Shown: positions 1 through 12,610, numbered from the stretch's first letter. The stretch: DNA of 64,000 bases from Torymus aiolomorphi (GCA_036365515.1 CM070873.1:73496529-73560528), one strand, 5' to 3'. Notes: generated by a model from the sequence alone, not told the origin. A program made the numbers and translations.

Positions 1-865
1 CAGCTGACCCGGCAACCTTGCTACGGGAACGAAGGAAGCCAGCAACGAGTCCAGCTAGTCTGCATATTAGCTTTCGTTAGTCAAGGTAAGCGTGCATGCA
101 TCTACCGCGCCGCGAAAATAGTATTGCGTAATCGCTTGTCCAGGCTCGTCGCACCTTGACAATGGCTTTGAGTAGGCGCTCTAGTGCGGAGAGAGCAAGT
201 GTTTGGAGGGAGTGTAGACTCCGGGCTCGTACACTACCAAGGTCGGACGCAAGGTCGAACCATCGGCTACTTCAAACTGGCAACAGGTGCGCACACGTGC
301 AGCTCCGCCATCTACCCTCTCTCTCGCACTTATACGTGTGTGCGGCATAAATTACCGCAAGCGTGACGTCAGCCTCCAAGACAGCTGATATTGGAGACAA
401 CGTGCTGGTGTACCGTTTAGATAGGAAATTCGCATTGCTAGACCCGACCAAACTCACTTAACTTATTATTCAACCACCTTATTTAACCATAACCTTTTTA
501 TTCAATAAACAATAGTCTTTATTATTAACTTTAACGGCTTGAGTTATCATTTCGCGACCTTAGTCATTCCCCGTTCCCCGCCGCCTCCGCGGTTGTTACG
601 TTAGAGAGAACGTATCGTTTTACATCTGGCACACGAACCAGGAACCTGGAAAAGAGTTCGAGTCCCTGGCAGAAATAAAGCGAGAGTCTCCGACTTGCGT
701 GTTGCACGGTAAGTAATCAGATTAGGTTTAGCATTGCACGACGTTGTAGCGTCTGCGGCCTAATTTGGCTATTGGGTCTCCGAGAGTTGAACCGAAGGAC
801 CCGGAGTTGAATCGCTAAGACGTGCAGGTGAAACACGTCTTGGCCATAATAGCCACTCTGTGACA
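1..865 (+). mobile_element. LTR fragment (3' part), same family as 29689-31659
   Basis: This stretch matches, block for block, the LTR at 29689-31659: the 'gtccaggctcgtcg' block near 140, the 'gcgtgacgtcagcc' block near 361, the 'cgcgaccttagtcattcc' block near 553 and the 'gggtctccgagagttgaacc' block near 774. It ends in CTGTGACA at 865, the equivalent of CCGTGACA at the end of the other copy. The 5' end lies before the window. No open reading frame of interest is present. What follows at 866 is not a recognisable primer-binding site, so I cannot tell a solo LTR from the LTR of a longer element. The LTR assignment comes from the TG...CA structure of the complete copy. Confidence 0.75.
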
Positions 866-1499
866 ATATAAGAAGTCATATTCTACAAACTGGAGTGAAT
901 CCATCACCCGGATCTGGTATGCACTCGTAAGTTTAAATATCAAAATTGAATAGTAATTGTGTAGTTTCAAAGAGAAATTGAAAGAGAAAATAGCTGAAAA
1001 ATAGTTTAAAAGTCCCCGTCACGTTTGGCGATCACAACTCAATTTGAATTGAGTAGCCAAATATTAACTATGTGTAGTAATGTCGGAGCTTTACGTTAGC
1101 TTACCATTTATCAATCCTGTACATGCACATACCTAAACGATACTACTTATTTTTGCTGGAGTTAGCGCTGAAGACCTCATAAAATTATTTTTATCTGTTA
1201 CTCGGCAGACGACTCGAGATCTATAGATCTCGACTCACCTATAGGCACATTCAATAAAATCGGAGCGGCAGCAGTACCCATCGCTCGTCGTAAGCAGACG
1301 GCGAGCCGAATAAACGCACCTGTTGTACATTTCACGTGCGCAGCAGTTACTTCGACCACTTGGCGCAGAAGCTACACTTTTCTTCGAAGCAATAGCTACA
1401 GTTTCTTTTCGGCACCATGGCCGCTCTTTTTCAGTGTAGTGGCTATAAGTACTTTTTTATGTAATTACCGATTTTCGTGAAGCGATGGTCTACGTTCTA
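866..1499. other. no gene; one short perfect palindrome
   Basis: I see no coding capacity here. A 20-bp perfect palindrome centred on CTATAG lies at 1214-1233. The rest is AT-rich and unassigned. Confidence 0.5.
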
Positions 1500-1937
1500 G
1501 GCATTGGGGGTAGCCGATTACCATGTTTAGAGGGTATACTCTAAGGCTCTTTGAATCTAGATGTCAGGGCGTACCTAACAGGTGGTCTAGGAGTTCGGAA
1601 CAGCCGATGACGGTATGTAGGTGGTGTTCTCCCTAGCTTGATGACGGAGTTGAGATGGTGCGCCCGTAGTTTTTTGCGCATAGAAGTTGGAACGGCTCCA
1701 AAACATGGTAAACGCAAAAAACTACGAAGTGCACACACCCAGCCTGAATCCAAATTAACACATATGAAAATGGTGATGCATAGGGCTTGCGTGGATCGAT
1801 TAAGTATGTCAAATAAATAAAAAATCCATCGAAATGAAAATCCTAGCTGATCCTTTTCTTGCGTTATGAGTGATTAAAAAAATGTGTGTATGTGTGTGTG
1901 TGTGTGTGGGTGGTCATGTACATATATTATATATATA

Positions 1938-3016
1938 CTAGGGTAGCACCCCCCTACTCGCTCCGCTCGTCAACCCCCATTTTTAAAAAGTGATTGAATT
2001 GTAAATTTTGTTTGATTTTTTCTTCGAGAAAACCTAAACTTTTTTAACATTTTTCACCGCCATATTGGTTCCACCACTTTAAATTTCGAAAGTCCGAAAA
2101 CAAAATCTTGATCAGCGACCTTGATAACTCCTGTATACTGATTTTAAAAGAAATCTATGCTTCATTCGGATTTTTGACCACCATTTTGAATTTAGCATTC
2201 TAATTTCGAGAAAAAAACTAAGCTTTTCCGAATCTTTAACGGCCATATTGGTCCGCCATTTTGAATAAATTCAATAAAATCTTGATCAGCGACCTCAAAA
2301 ACCTTATCTGTATACTAATGTTAAACAAAATCTAAGCTTCCCTTTAAGTGTCGACGGCGATATTGGGAACTTTCGACCGCCATATTCAATTCGCCATTTT
2401 TAATTTTGAAAGCCTAATAGCAAAATCTTAATCATCGATCTCGAAAAGTTCTGTATTCAAGTTTTTAAAAAACTTAAGCTTTTTTCGATATTTCATATTA
2501 GTATAGATTTAGCTATTATACTTTCGCAATTTAAAATAGCGGTCCAATATGGTAGTGAAAATTCGAAAAAAGTTTAAGTTTTTCTAAAAATTTAACATTA
2601 GTATACAGAGGTTTTGGAGGTCGCTGATCAAGATTTTATTGGATTTTCGAAATTCAAAATGGCGGACCAATATGGCCGTTAAAGATTCGGAAAAGCTTAG
2701 TTTTTTCTCGAAATTAGAATACAGGGTCGCTGATCACGATCTTGCTATCAGACATTCTAAATTCAAAATGGTGGTCAAAAGTTCGAATGAAGCATAGAAT
2801 TCTTTTAAAATTAGTATACAGGAGTTTTCAAGGTCACTGATCAAGATTTTGTTTTCGGACTTTCGAAATTTAAAGTGGTGGAACCAATATGGCGGTGAAA
2901 AATTTGGAAAAACCTTAGGTTTTCTCGAAAAAAAAATAGAACAATATTTACAATTCAATCACTTTCTAAAAATGGGGGGTTGACGAGCGGAGCGAGTAGG
3001 CGGGGTACCCCACTAG
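1938..3016. mobile_element. palindromic element bounded by two Helitron-like 3' ends
   Basis: On the plus strand the right end reads GACGAGCGGAGCGAGTAGG, then GGGGTACCCC, then CACTAG, finishing at 3016. The left end at 1938 is the same terminus in reverse complement. Very similar termini occur at 46263-46305 and at 47465-47512, the latter directly downstream of a Helitron helicase fragment. In the Helitron superfamily the 3' end is a GC-rich hairpin followed by CTRR, often CTAG. Here both ends have that form and face outward. The interior is also palindromic, with several copies of a motif containing 'aaaatggcgga(c)caatatgg' pointing both ways. There is no coding capacity. Assignment to Helitron/Helentron rests on the end structure and on the helicase-linked copy. 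Confidence 0.6.
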
Positions 3017-3032
3017 TATATATTATAATATA

Positions 3033-3125
3033 TGTGCATGCCCACACACACACACACACACACAAACGCAAACACACACGTACACACACACACACGCAAA
3101 CACACACGTACACACACACACGCGC
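3033..3125. repeat. (CA)n microsatellite
   Basis: A (CA)n tract with interspersed ACGC and ACGT units. It pairs with the (GT)n tract near 1883-1908 on the other side of the foldback. Confidence 0.9.
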
Positions 3126-3444
3126 AGACATACATAGATCATAATACGCTGAGTGCGTGTTATCTGATTTTTTGGATCACTCATAACTCAAGAAAAGGAT
3201 CAGCTAGGATTTTCGTTTCGATGGATTTTTTATTTATTTAACATACTTAATCGATCCGCGCAAGCCCTATGCGTCACCATTTTCATACGTGTTAAGTTGG
3301 CTTCAGGCTGGGTGTGTGCACAGTCCAAACTCTACCATCGGCTACCCCGAACACCTAGACCACGCGTAGGGTGCGTCCTGAAACCTACACTTTTAAAAAT
3401 TTTATCTTCATTTTACACCAAGTTTGGATAAAATATGAATTTCC

Positions 3445-3575
3445 GTATTTTACACAAAAATTTATGTAAAGTCGCTATTTACATAAAAATTTGTGTAAAA
3501 TCGCAGTTTACACAAAAATTTGGGTAAAATCGCCGTTTTACACAAAAATTTGTGTAAAACCGCCGTTTTAAATTG
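3445..3575. repeat. palindromic tandem repeat, about 38-bp unit
   Basis: Four imperfect copies of a unit containing the self-complementary core TTTACACAAAAATTTGTGTA, followed by AAATCGCCGT. A further isolated core copy occurs near 4862-4886. Each unit could form a hairpin. No gene is seen here. Confidence 0.75.
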
Positions 3576-4975
3576 TGTATTAACTTGCTAATACACAATT
3601 AACGATAATACACTTTAATCGTTTGAATTGACGCGCGCTATGAACATGACTTCGGCGGAGATAGACAGGGTTCGCGGCGTGAGCTGCTGATAAATGCCCG
3701 TGCACGCCGATTTCGGTCACTTTTCTAACGATTCTGCGAGACTGCGCTAATTTTAGATAGGTTATTCGCAACGCTGCCTAATCGCCTATTTTTTCTTACT
3801 TTAGTCGATATGAATAGGGAAGAGCGGGGCACGGTGGGCCAGGCGATTGAGTCGGGCATCTGATCTTTTCCTATTTAAAATGGTCGTTATAAGCCAAAAT
3901 GTATGAAATATGTAAAAAAAAGTATCTGAAGTATTTTTATACTAAATAAAAATGAAGAGAAACATAGAATACTGATAGTTATTAACAGGTGAAATTTCGG
4001 AACAAAAAATATCGTGAACTGCTATATTTCTGTGCTGGAAATTAAACAGGAAAATGAGGTTTTCATGCTTTAAGAGTGGCACTATTAAAGCTTTGATTTT
4101 TTCTTTTCGATTTATGTTTTTTATTTTTTATAGAATGTTAAAAACATGAAAAATATTTCAAAATGAAAAAAAAATGAGTAAAATAGCACGCAAATCGAAG
4201 CGCCAAAGCTGAGCTTGAGTCAGCTGGTATCATAACCCCTAAAGACGTTGAGCTAATCGTTTAGTTCACTTCTACTTTAAAGACTTCGTTGTTTAGTTTT
4301 CAGCATTACAAATTAATATATTTGTAAAAGAAATTTGAAAAACAAAAAATATTATTTTTTGTTATTATAATATTTTTAAATTATTAAATAAAAATTTGTA
4401 TTAATAGCTTGCATATATACTACTGATACCTTGCCATTTTTTAATAAATTATTAAACTAGTATATCCACGAATTTTGCTGCGTGTGTCAAGACAAGTCAA
4501 TTAGTCAACTGACCTGAATTAGACGGTATGTCCGGTATGCTCAGCTAGTGGGATAAGAGCGGACATTTTCAAATATTTAATTTTGTATTTGTCGTGACAA
4601 AATAATTGCGTATCAAGTACTTATACTTATTGTAATTGATTCTTGAGACATTTAACTGGAAATTTGTTTCGTGTACACCTTATTAAAGTAGATCTGTTTT
4701 TTTGTATAGCCTCTCAAAGTTTAGGTGCTCGTTGTACTCCGCTTTTCCCTATTCACGAGAGGAGGTGTCGAGCGTGAGATGCGTTTTATTTGTGCACAAA
4801 TTTTATTTATTTTAGCTGCTTGTCTGGGAATTAGAAGACTGCTTGATTGAAAATTGAAAATTTTACACAAAAATTTGTGTAAATTTGGTATGTAACAATT
4901 TGTTTGTAATAAATTATAGTTAAAGACAATATGAATTGGACCTCAGACGAACTAGATTGAATACGTAGTTTATTT
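3576..4975. other. AT-rich unassigned sequence
   Basis: No open reading frame with family resemblance and no clear repeat structure, apart from the isolated hairpin core near 4862-4886 that matches the tandem array at 3445-3575. Confidence 0.5.
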
Positions 4976-4980
4976 AAGTC

Positions 4981-5016
4981 AACGATTCGGGAGTGTTTGT
5001 GACTCTCCTCTTCAGG
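4981..5016 (-). ncRNA. hammerhead-ribozyme-like motif (degenerate)
   Basis: On the minus strand this reads CTGAAGA, then GGAGAGT and ACACTCC able to form a stem, then CGAATCG. The layout resembles the hammerhead core (CUGANGA, stem II, GAAA) found in the terminal repeats of Penelope-like elements. One core position is off (GAAT instead of GAAA), so catalysis is doubtful. It lies about 200 bp from a Penelope coding relic but in opposite orientation. Low confidence; a covariance-model scan would decide. Confidence 0.3.
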
Positions 5017-5199
5017 GCTACAATATATTACGAAAATATGTTAGTGGATGTTTTTTAAGACATATGGACGCTTGAAGATGTACAATATATAATAACTACC
5101 ATTAAACATACGATATGACCACATGGTTCGTCGAGTTTTAATTTTATTGCTAGATATTTTTTCAGTAGAGAAAAAATACAGCTTCAGGACGATACATTA

Positions 5200-5631
5200 A
5201 CTGCTACTCCCATCATCCATATTTACAGAGAATTGCATCATTTATAATCTGGTGGACAAATCTATAAAAATTTCACATCCTAAGTTTCACGAAGAGAACT
5301 TTCGAATTGCAACACACTACCTTCTGTGCACCTTAAAAATAATAAACAAATACATCAAAAAGAGACTCGGAGTCATAAAAAATAATAATTTACAAAATAG
5401 CAATAAGAACCGTGCCATATACCTTAAACCAAAAATTATACTTCCATACATAAAACACCTAACTCCCAAAATTAATCGCATTCTTCACACACACAACATA
5501 ATCCCAATAAATCGAACTCTATAAATAAATTCAATAGCATGATTACACTAGGGAAGGACCACCTCAATAAGCTCGACACAAACGGCATTGTTTACAAAAT
5601 CGACTGCCGAGATTGTATTTCTACATACATA
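5200..5631 (+). pseudogene. Penelope-like element, RT C-terminus to GIY-YIG domain (5' piece)
   Basis: The translation around 5440-5510 (LPYIKHLTPKINRILHTHNI) and, after a frameshift near 5520, NGIVYKIDCRDC at about 5582-5617 follow the pattern of the Penelope-like linker and GIY-YIG endonuclease, where 'VYKI.C..C...YIG' is the conserved start. Penelope elements use the reverse transcriptase together with GIY-YIG to nick target DNA and copy their RNA. The reading frame runs up to the TYI of the motif and is cut there by the insertion at 5632. It resumes at 6676 with the expected Gly codon. Only this C-terminal part is present, and it is frameshifted, so it is a dead copy. Confidence 0.75.
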
Positions 5632-6675
5632 CACTGAGAAAAATTCGGCGTAGTAGCTACTCCTGAGGTGTACGGGAAGCGTAGAATTACTGGGGTAGGT
5701 CTTACTCTTTTAGTCGGAATACGAGCTACTCCGAAGGGAGTCACAGTTACGCCGATTGGGCGTAGAGCGCGCGCCAAACCGTTAGTGTAAGCACTACTCT
5801 CTGGAAAGGAGTAACAGTTGCTCTTTCGAAAGGAGTAGAAGTCATCATTATATCCTATATTCATTTGCGAGAATGATGGAAAAATTTATGGAAAAATACA
5901 GAGTGATACTGCCAAGGGATATAAAAGATTTATTTCTTGCAGGTATAAAGTTTGTATACATTTAAAGAAATTTAGTGCACAAGTTTAGAGGTTATACATA
6001 ACATATCGTGTGCTTGCATGTTTGTATAGTTTATATAATTATAGAAAGCCCTCTTTTTAAAATATAATTTCTTTCTCTATTTTTCTCTCTTTTTAAAATA
6101 TATTTAAGTATTAAATTTTTTTATTTAGAAAATATCGCCAGTGATGAAGAATTTTTTAATATTAAGACTGAGAAACTTTGTCAATTTTTTAAGGGCGATA
6201 TTAATATTTTTTCTGTATTTTTACCGTTGTATAATCAAGAAAAAAATATTTTTACCCACCAACAAAGTATTTTAAAATCGTTTAATGCCAATGATAATGA
6301 AAATATTGCATTGATGGATACTTATGTGTACGAAAGTGATCCACAGCATGTATTAACTTACTTCTACATTCTTTATACAAATTAGTTTTATTCAAATTAT
6401 CTATTAATTGCTTAATATAAAAAAGAACGCATTCAATTCTCCAAACTCGCATAAGAGTAGCCGCTGTACCGAAAAAGAATAGCTTAGTACACTGAGGACA
6501 AGATGTAACTAGTGATCCGAGAAAAGGAGTAGCCAGTGCCCCAAACACAGAGAGTAGCTACTGCTCGTGTATAGTGTCAACCGCTGCGCCTTTTCGGCGC
6601 ACTGACTATGCCGAATGGCGAGTGTTGCTGTCACCCCGATTAGAGGTTACGTCGTGCGCCGAATTTTTCTCAGTG
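5632..6675 (+). mobile_element. TIR element inserted at TA inside Penelope (mariner-type MITE or gene carrier)
   Basis: The left end CACTGAGAAAAATTCGGCG has its exact reverse complement at 6657-6675. TA flanks both sides (5630-5631 and 6676-6677). Removing the element leaves a continuous Penelope reading frame, which fixes the boundaries. TA duplications are typical of Tc1/mariner-type elements. The outer parts (5650-5860 and 6440-6650) hold short self-complementary motifs such as GTAGCTACTC in both orientations. The middle (5873-6385) carries a spliced ORF, listed separately. Elements at 48134-48504 and 48724-49053 share the CAC(T/G)GAGA(A/G)AATT terminus. Confidence 0.85.
5873..6385 (+). 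CDS. putative two-exon ORF carried inside the TIR element, unrecognised
   Basis: Exon 1 would be 5873-5942, starting at tandem ATGs and ending ...LFLA before a GTATAA donor at 5943. Exon 2 would be 6129-6385, after a pyrimidine-rich tract ending TTTAG at 6128, and runs to TAG at 6383-6385. The phases agree (one base left over, completing GAA). The product would be about 109 residues, hydrophilic and acidic, with segments such as SDEEFFNIKTEKLCQFFK and PLYNQEKNIF. There is no in-frame stop in exon 2 over 85 codons despite strong AT bias, which argues against chance but does not prove function. I do not recognise the family, and it does not look like a mariner DDE transposase. It could be a captured host gene fragment or the remnant of a larger element gene. 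No Kozak or promoter evidence was found. Confidence 0.4.
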
Positions 6676-6765
6676 TAGGCATGAGCAAAAGAAAACTAAA
6701 CATATGGACTAAAGAACATATTAGAGCCGTAAGAAATTGCTCGCACAACTCTGCACTCGTGATCT
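6676..6765 (+). pseudogene. Penelope-like GIY-YIG domain, 3' piece
   Basis: This continues the Penelope frame interrupted at 5631. The translation runs G-MSKRKLN-IWTKEHIRAVRN-CSHNSALVIS and then meets a stop at about 6768. 'YIG.(T/S)KRKL..R.KEH' is the conserved GIY-YIG continuation, although the usual Arg is Trp here (IWTKEH). The join with the upstream piece across the TA duplication is exact. Confidence 0.7.
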
Positions 6766-7197
6766 CATAAAAAAGCCGCTGCCCTTACATTGGCACTTAG
6801 CTTCCTCAAATTTTCTCGGTCAGTAATAATTTAAAACTCTTTTTTAGTGATTCGTGATTGTATGAGTGCCGAAGGATTCCCTGCATTCAGGCATTCGAAT
6901 AGCACTTTTCATACACTTCGACCTCTTAGCCAAAAGAACGAAAAGCGCTGCTGCTGCAACGTTTGCAGGCTCTTATATGCCCTGGAAAACGTTTTTTCAC
7001 GTGCGGGATTGTTTACGCCACCTAGCGGTTACGAGCGGTAGACGCGAGGTGGTCGGATGCGCCTGCGCAGTGGCACTGAGCTGACCTGTGGTGCGAACGT
7101 TTAAACGGTTACAGAGCTCTTCTTAATATTTTCTACAGTATTCCATCACATAAATTTGATATAATATAATAAATTAAATATCTATTAAATTAATTAA
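6766..7197. other. no supported gene
   Basis: The stretch contains short overlapping open frames on the plus strand (6847-7084) without family resemblance. It may be the non-coding tail of the Penelope relic, but I cannot show that. Confidence 0.4.
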
Positions 7198-7717
7198 CCC
7201 TTTCGTACCGAGACCCCTTTCCCGGAGGAAAAGTGACTCTTTTTTGTATACTATAATTGTGGAGGCTTTAACTAAGATCAATCGACAGTTTTTTTTCTCC
7301 AAAAGTGTCGATAAGTACTATTTTCCAAGTGGGTCCTGAAGGACCCATACAACCAATACCCGCCAATAGAATTATTTTATTGAACTCGAATAGTGATAAA
7401 TTCTTAGTACGTTGCCTCATTAACAAGATCCACCACTCAGAATAAAAAAAAAATAACTATTAACCATTTTTTTATTCTAAAATAAACCATTCAAGATCCG
7501 AATTTTCGTCAAATCCCAATTTTCATCGCCGAGCCCTTTTTTAATGTACTAAATGAAACGGAAAAAAATAAAAAAATTTAATTTTAATGGCCAGAGGGGC
7601 TTCCCCTTGAATAAGAGAACACGACTAAATAAGTGGATTTAAAAAATTATTTAATTTCAGATTTTTACAGCACGTTGTACAAAACGGGTCCTACAGGATC
7701 TATACGGTACGAGAGGG
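7198..7717. mobile_element. piggyBac-like MITE (TTAA-flanked)
   Basis: The ends are CCCTTTCGTACCG on the left and the reverse complement of CCCTCTCGTACCG on the right (one mismatch in 13). TTAA lies exactly outside both ends (7194-7197 and 7718-7721). Termini starting with CCC and a TTAA target are hallmarks of piggyBac-type elements. The 520-bp interior has no transposase; it contains palindromes such as GGGTCCTGAAGGACCC near 7330. Non-autonomous. Confidence 0.8.
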
Positions 7718-7966
7718 TTAAGGATATTCATCATTATTAATGCATCGGTAAAAAAATTCGATATAGACAGAATTTTCTGGTGCATGAGAAAAATATGTCA
7801 TTATTACCTTGTATTAATTATAATGCTCAATTATTTATTACAAAATTATCAATATTATTTGCTTAGGAAAGTCACACTCATTAATTTCGTATGAATGTTT
7901 GAGAATTACACGTTCTATAGCCTAGTACCGAGTGAGAGACGCAAAGTGGGTCTAGCATTTACGTAA

Positions 7967-8791
7967 GGAGGTTCGTGGGTTTTGATTGACGTCAGCTTAA
8001 AGAAGTTTTTACAATGATTTTTACATATTCCATGATACAAGCAGCGACATACATTGAAGGTAGAGGTGTTAAGATGACGAAAAAAGTTTTTTTAACGACA
8101 TTTATAGTACATTATGATCCAGGTGTGGAAGGTGATTATTTACCGCATGAGACGTCTTTCATACGAGCGAAGCGAGTGAGAAAAGTGGAATGCGGTAAAA
8201 ATGACCTTACGTACCAGTGCCATACAGTATTTTATACCACGAGAGCCGAATAATAATATTAAAGTCATGATTTTGAGTTTAGAGTGGTATAAATTATTAT
8301 TAAAACTAGTTACCGTCACCTAGAAGAAAATTCAACAAAATATGACAATTATTTTGACCTTTTATCTAATTTAGATTTCATGTTGTTCCTTGTTCAATTT
8401 CAGGGGAAGGTACCACAGGAAAAATTAGAAAATTATCTAAACCTGCGAAGTTAGAATCAATTGTTTATAAATAAGTGAAAGTCTCTCATAAAAAATTGAT
8501 TGTAACTTTGCAGATTTAGATAATTTTCAAATTTTTCCTGTGGTTGAATGAGGAAAAACATGACCGTATTGTAATCTAATATAAAAAGTCAAAATAATTG
8601 TCATATTTTGTTGAATTTTCTTCTAGGTGATGGTAGCTAGTTTAAATAATAATTAAATATCGTTAAAAAATTTCTTTTCGTTATCTTAACACCTCTACCT
8701 TCAATGTATGCCGTTGCTTATATCATGGTATGTGTAGAAATCATTGTAAAAACTTCTTTAAGTTGACGTCAATCAAAACTCACGACGCTCC
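7967..8791. mobile_element. 825-bp foldback element, TTAA-type ends
   Basis: The left arm, from AAGGAGGTTCGTGGGTTTTG through the GATTGACGTCA block and the 'acctctaccttcaatgtatg' block, is matched in reverse complement by the right arm up to 8791. The arms are about 400 bp each, with a short unpaired centre near 8400-8480. TTAA follows the right end (8792-8795), and the left neighbour is GTAA, a likely decayed TTAA. It could fold almost completely. The open frame at 8014-8253 is part of the arm and has no family resemblance. Confidence 0.7.
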
Positions 8792-8989
8792 TTAAATAGC
8801 GTCCTATATCAAACAAAACAGTTTCAAAATTCTGATGTAAGTCTATACCTTATTGAGATTAATTTTATATTTAGATTAACTTTATTTATTCTTAACAATA
8901 ACCCTGGTAGAAATGTTAACAAGAAATTAGCTATTTTTCAGTTAACTTTATGGCTAAAAATGAACATTGCTTGTATTTCATAATTAGGT

Positions 8990-9880
8990 ATCAATATCAA
9001 TAATTCATATAAAAAAAATATACAAACTTTACATATCTACAAAATATCATAACAACTGAATAAATTTCAATCTATTCATCGTGCGAAAAAGAAAATAACT
9101 TTTTAAAATAAGAAAATTTTAATGTTAAATATTTCCAAAAATAACAGCATGATCTTGATAAAATTTTGCACAGTTATTGCGTGTATGATAAAAAAATTGT
9201 CTATACATTTCAAGATGATGTATAAAGCCGTTCAAGAGAACTTACGATTTGAATCAAATTTAAAAAAAATTTTAACTTTAAATATCTCTGAAAGGACCCC
9301 GCACACAATGTATGGAAAATAATCATTCGGTCAAATTGGATCAAACTTGGGGAAAAGATAGATCTTGAGGTCCTGAACAAAAGTTCTCATGGGCAAAACC
9401 CCCCAAAATTTGACCGAATGATTTTTTCCCATACATTGTGTGCGGGGTCCTTTATGGATCAGTACTTTTGCCCAAATAACTGTCTCGACAGGTATCCAAA
9501 ATCGAAGCCGTTCAACAACAAAATAAAGTTTAAAAATAAAAGGAAAAAATTTGAACATCATATGTATGTCAAATTTATGAACAAAATTTTTTGCTAAAGT
9601 AATTCCTACGAAATAAATATACATACTTTACATATCTTCAAAATGTCAAAACGATTAAACAAATTTTACTCCATTCATCGTGCGACAAAGAAAATAAATT
9701 TTTAAAATAAAAAAATTTTAAATGTTAAATATTTCCAAAAATAACAGAATGATTTTGATAAAATTTTGCACAAATATTACCTGTATAACATAAAAAATTG
9801 TCTATAAATTTCAAGATGATACATAAAGTCGTTCTTGAGAAATTACGATTTTAAAAAAAGGTTAAAAATCTTCCTCCAAA
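8990..9880. repeat. direct duplication of a ~290-bp AT-rich block
   Basis: The block at about 9000-9290 recurs at about 9605-9870 in the same orientation, sharing segments such as 'aaatatttccaaaaataaca' and 'gataaaattttgcaca'. A hairpin element (9291-9453) sits directly after the first copy. It has no coding function that I can see. Confidence 0.7.
9291..9453. mobile_element. 163-bp hairpin MITE
   Basis: Its arms are reverse complements: AAAGGACCCCGCACACAATG on the left and the matching GCGGGGTCCTTT end on the right, continuing through the TCATTCGGTCAAATT block. The centre is a ~60-bp loop. A target duplication is not obvious. Confidence 0.65.
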
Positions 9881-10056
9881 TTAATGTATCATTCCTATAT
9901 ATATAGTATATATTTTAAATATAAAATATGTTTATTCATTATAATTTTTTGTCAATGATTTAATAATTTATTAATATTTAAAAAATTGCATATTTTTTCT
10001 TATTATTGAAATTATTTGTTATTTCACACTTATTTTATTTAATTTGTTCAAGACAC

Positions 10057-11649
<1,593 letters not shown>

Positions 11650-11651
11650 AC

Positions 11652-11669
11652 TGGTGCCCAACTTTTTGG
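11652..11669 (+). promoter_or_regulatory. primer-binding site of the 15-kb element
   Basis: TGGTGCCCAACTTTTTGG begins two bases after the LTR end. TGG at the start pairs with the CCA tail of a tRNA, the usual primer for LTR-element reverse transcription. I cannot name the tRNA. Confidence 0.6.
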
Positions 11670-12610
11670 GGGTGGAGAAGGACCTGCGGCGCGTACATGA
11701 TTCGCGGCGAAGCTTGGCGCGAAGAAGCTCAGCAGCGTGGCTGAGCGTAAGCTGCACAGAAAGGTTCTTCGTGCCGCAGTTCGTTGGCGCGTGTGTGCGT
11801 GTGCGTGACACAACCGTGCTGTTGCGAGTGCGGTCGAGAGGTTAGGCGATCGATAACGAAAAACCCTCGATCTAGACTACCGACGAGGAGAGATCTCGAT
11901 CACGGAAATTTTTGTTCGTTAACTAATTATTTATAAAAATTAAAAACTTTTTATAACAATTAAAATTTTTTTTTCTTAGCAACAATTATTTTTTCTAGCG
12001 ATAATTAATTTTTTTAATTCACTTTTTTTTTCTGGAGACGATAATTTTTTTTTCTCTCGTCTTTCCTATACGAATTATTTTTTTTTGGACGGAAAAAAAA
12101 TTTTTTTTTCTCTTTCTCGTGTAGTTCGTGAGAAATCGAGAGAAAGTCGGGAGCACTCTCGGAGTAAAAAGTTGATTGTGCGCCCGAGTAAAAATACGAG
12201 CACAAAAATCTCCTTGAACTTTAAAATTGTGTTTTAATTTTTTTTTTAGGTGAAAATTATATTTATTTTTGTTTTTTTGTGGTATTGTCTGCTTTGACAC
12301 ATATATATATATATATATTTTTTCATATATATTTATTTTAAAATTACAAGTGCGAGTAGTTGAGCGTAATTAATTACAAATAGTAATTAATTACAGAAAT
12401 AGCTTTTATTTTTTTTTAGAGCCACAAACAGGAAACCCTCGTGCGTGTTCGAGGCTAAGAGCCACCGCCATGGCTCTTAGAAAATAACCCGGGTTCGCAT
12501 TGAAAAAGCTAGCTCACAGGTTGAAAAGGCAAACTCTCCCTGCTATCATCCCGGATACTACTCGCGCTAGTAAAACAAGTTCGTAGGGAAGTGCACAGCC
12601 AATTGACATC
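11670..12610 (+). other. 5' untranslated leader of the 15-kb element
   Basis: No coding frame of note. Poly-T and poly-A rich tracts lie at 11930-12260, followed by a short (TA)n near 12301-12318. A gag-like ATG follows at 12611. Confidence 0.5.

Larger units (their letters stand above)
1500..3375. repeat. large foldback (inverted repeat) with nested inner element
   Basis: The block 1725-1900 recurs in reverse complement at about 3120-3325 with high identity, including the 'gatcgattaagtatgt' and 'cctagctgatccttttctt' segments. Outside these arms, both ends carry degenerate copies of the CTAGGTGTTCGG repeat that builds the foldback at 40074-41950, again in opposite orientations. Between the arms sits the CTAG-bounded inner element at 1938-3016, flanked by (GT)n on the left and (CA)n on the right. 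The whole is one near-symmetrical palindrome centred near 2,500. The outer edges are approximate. Confidence 0.7.
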
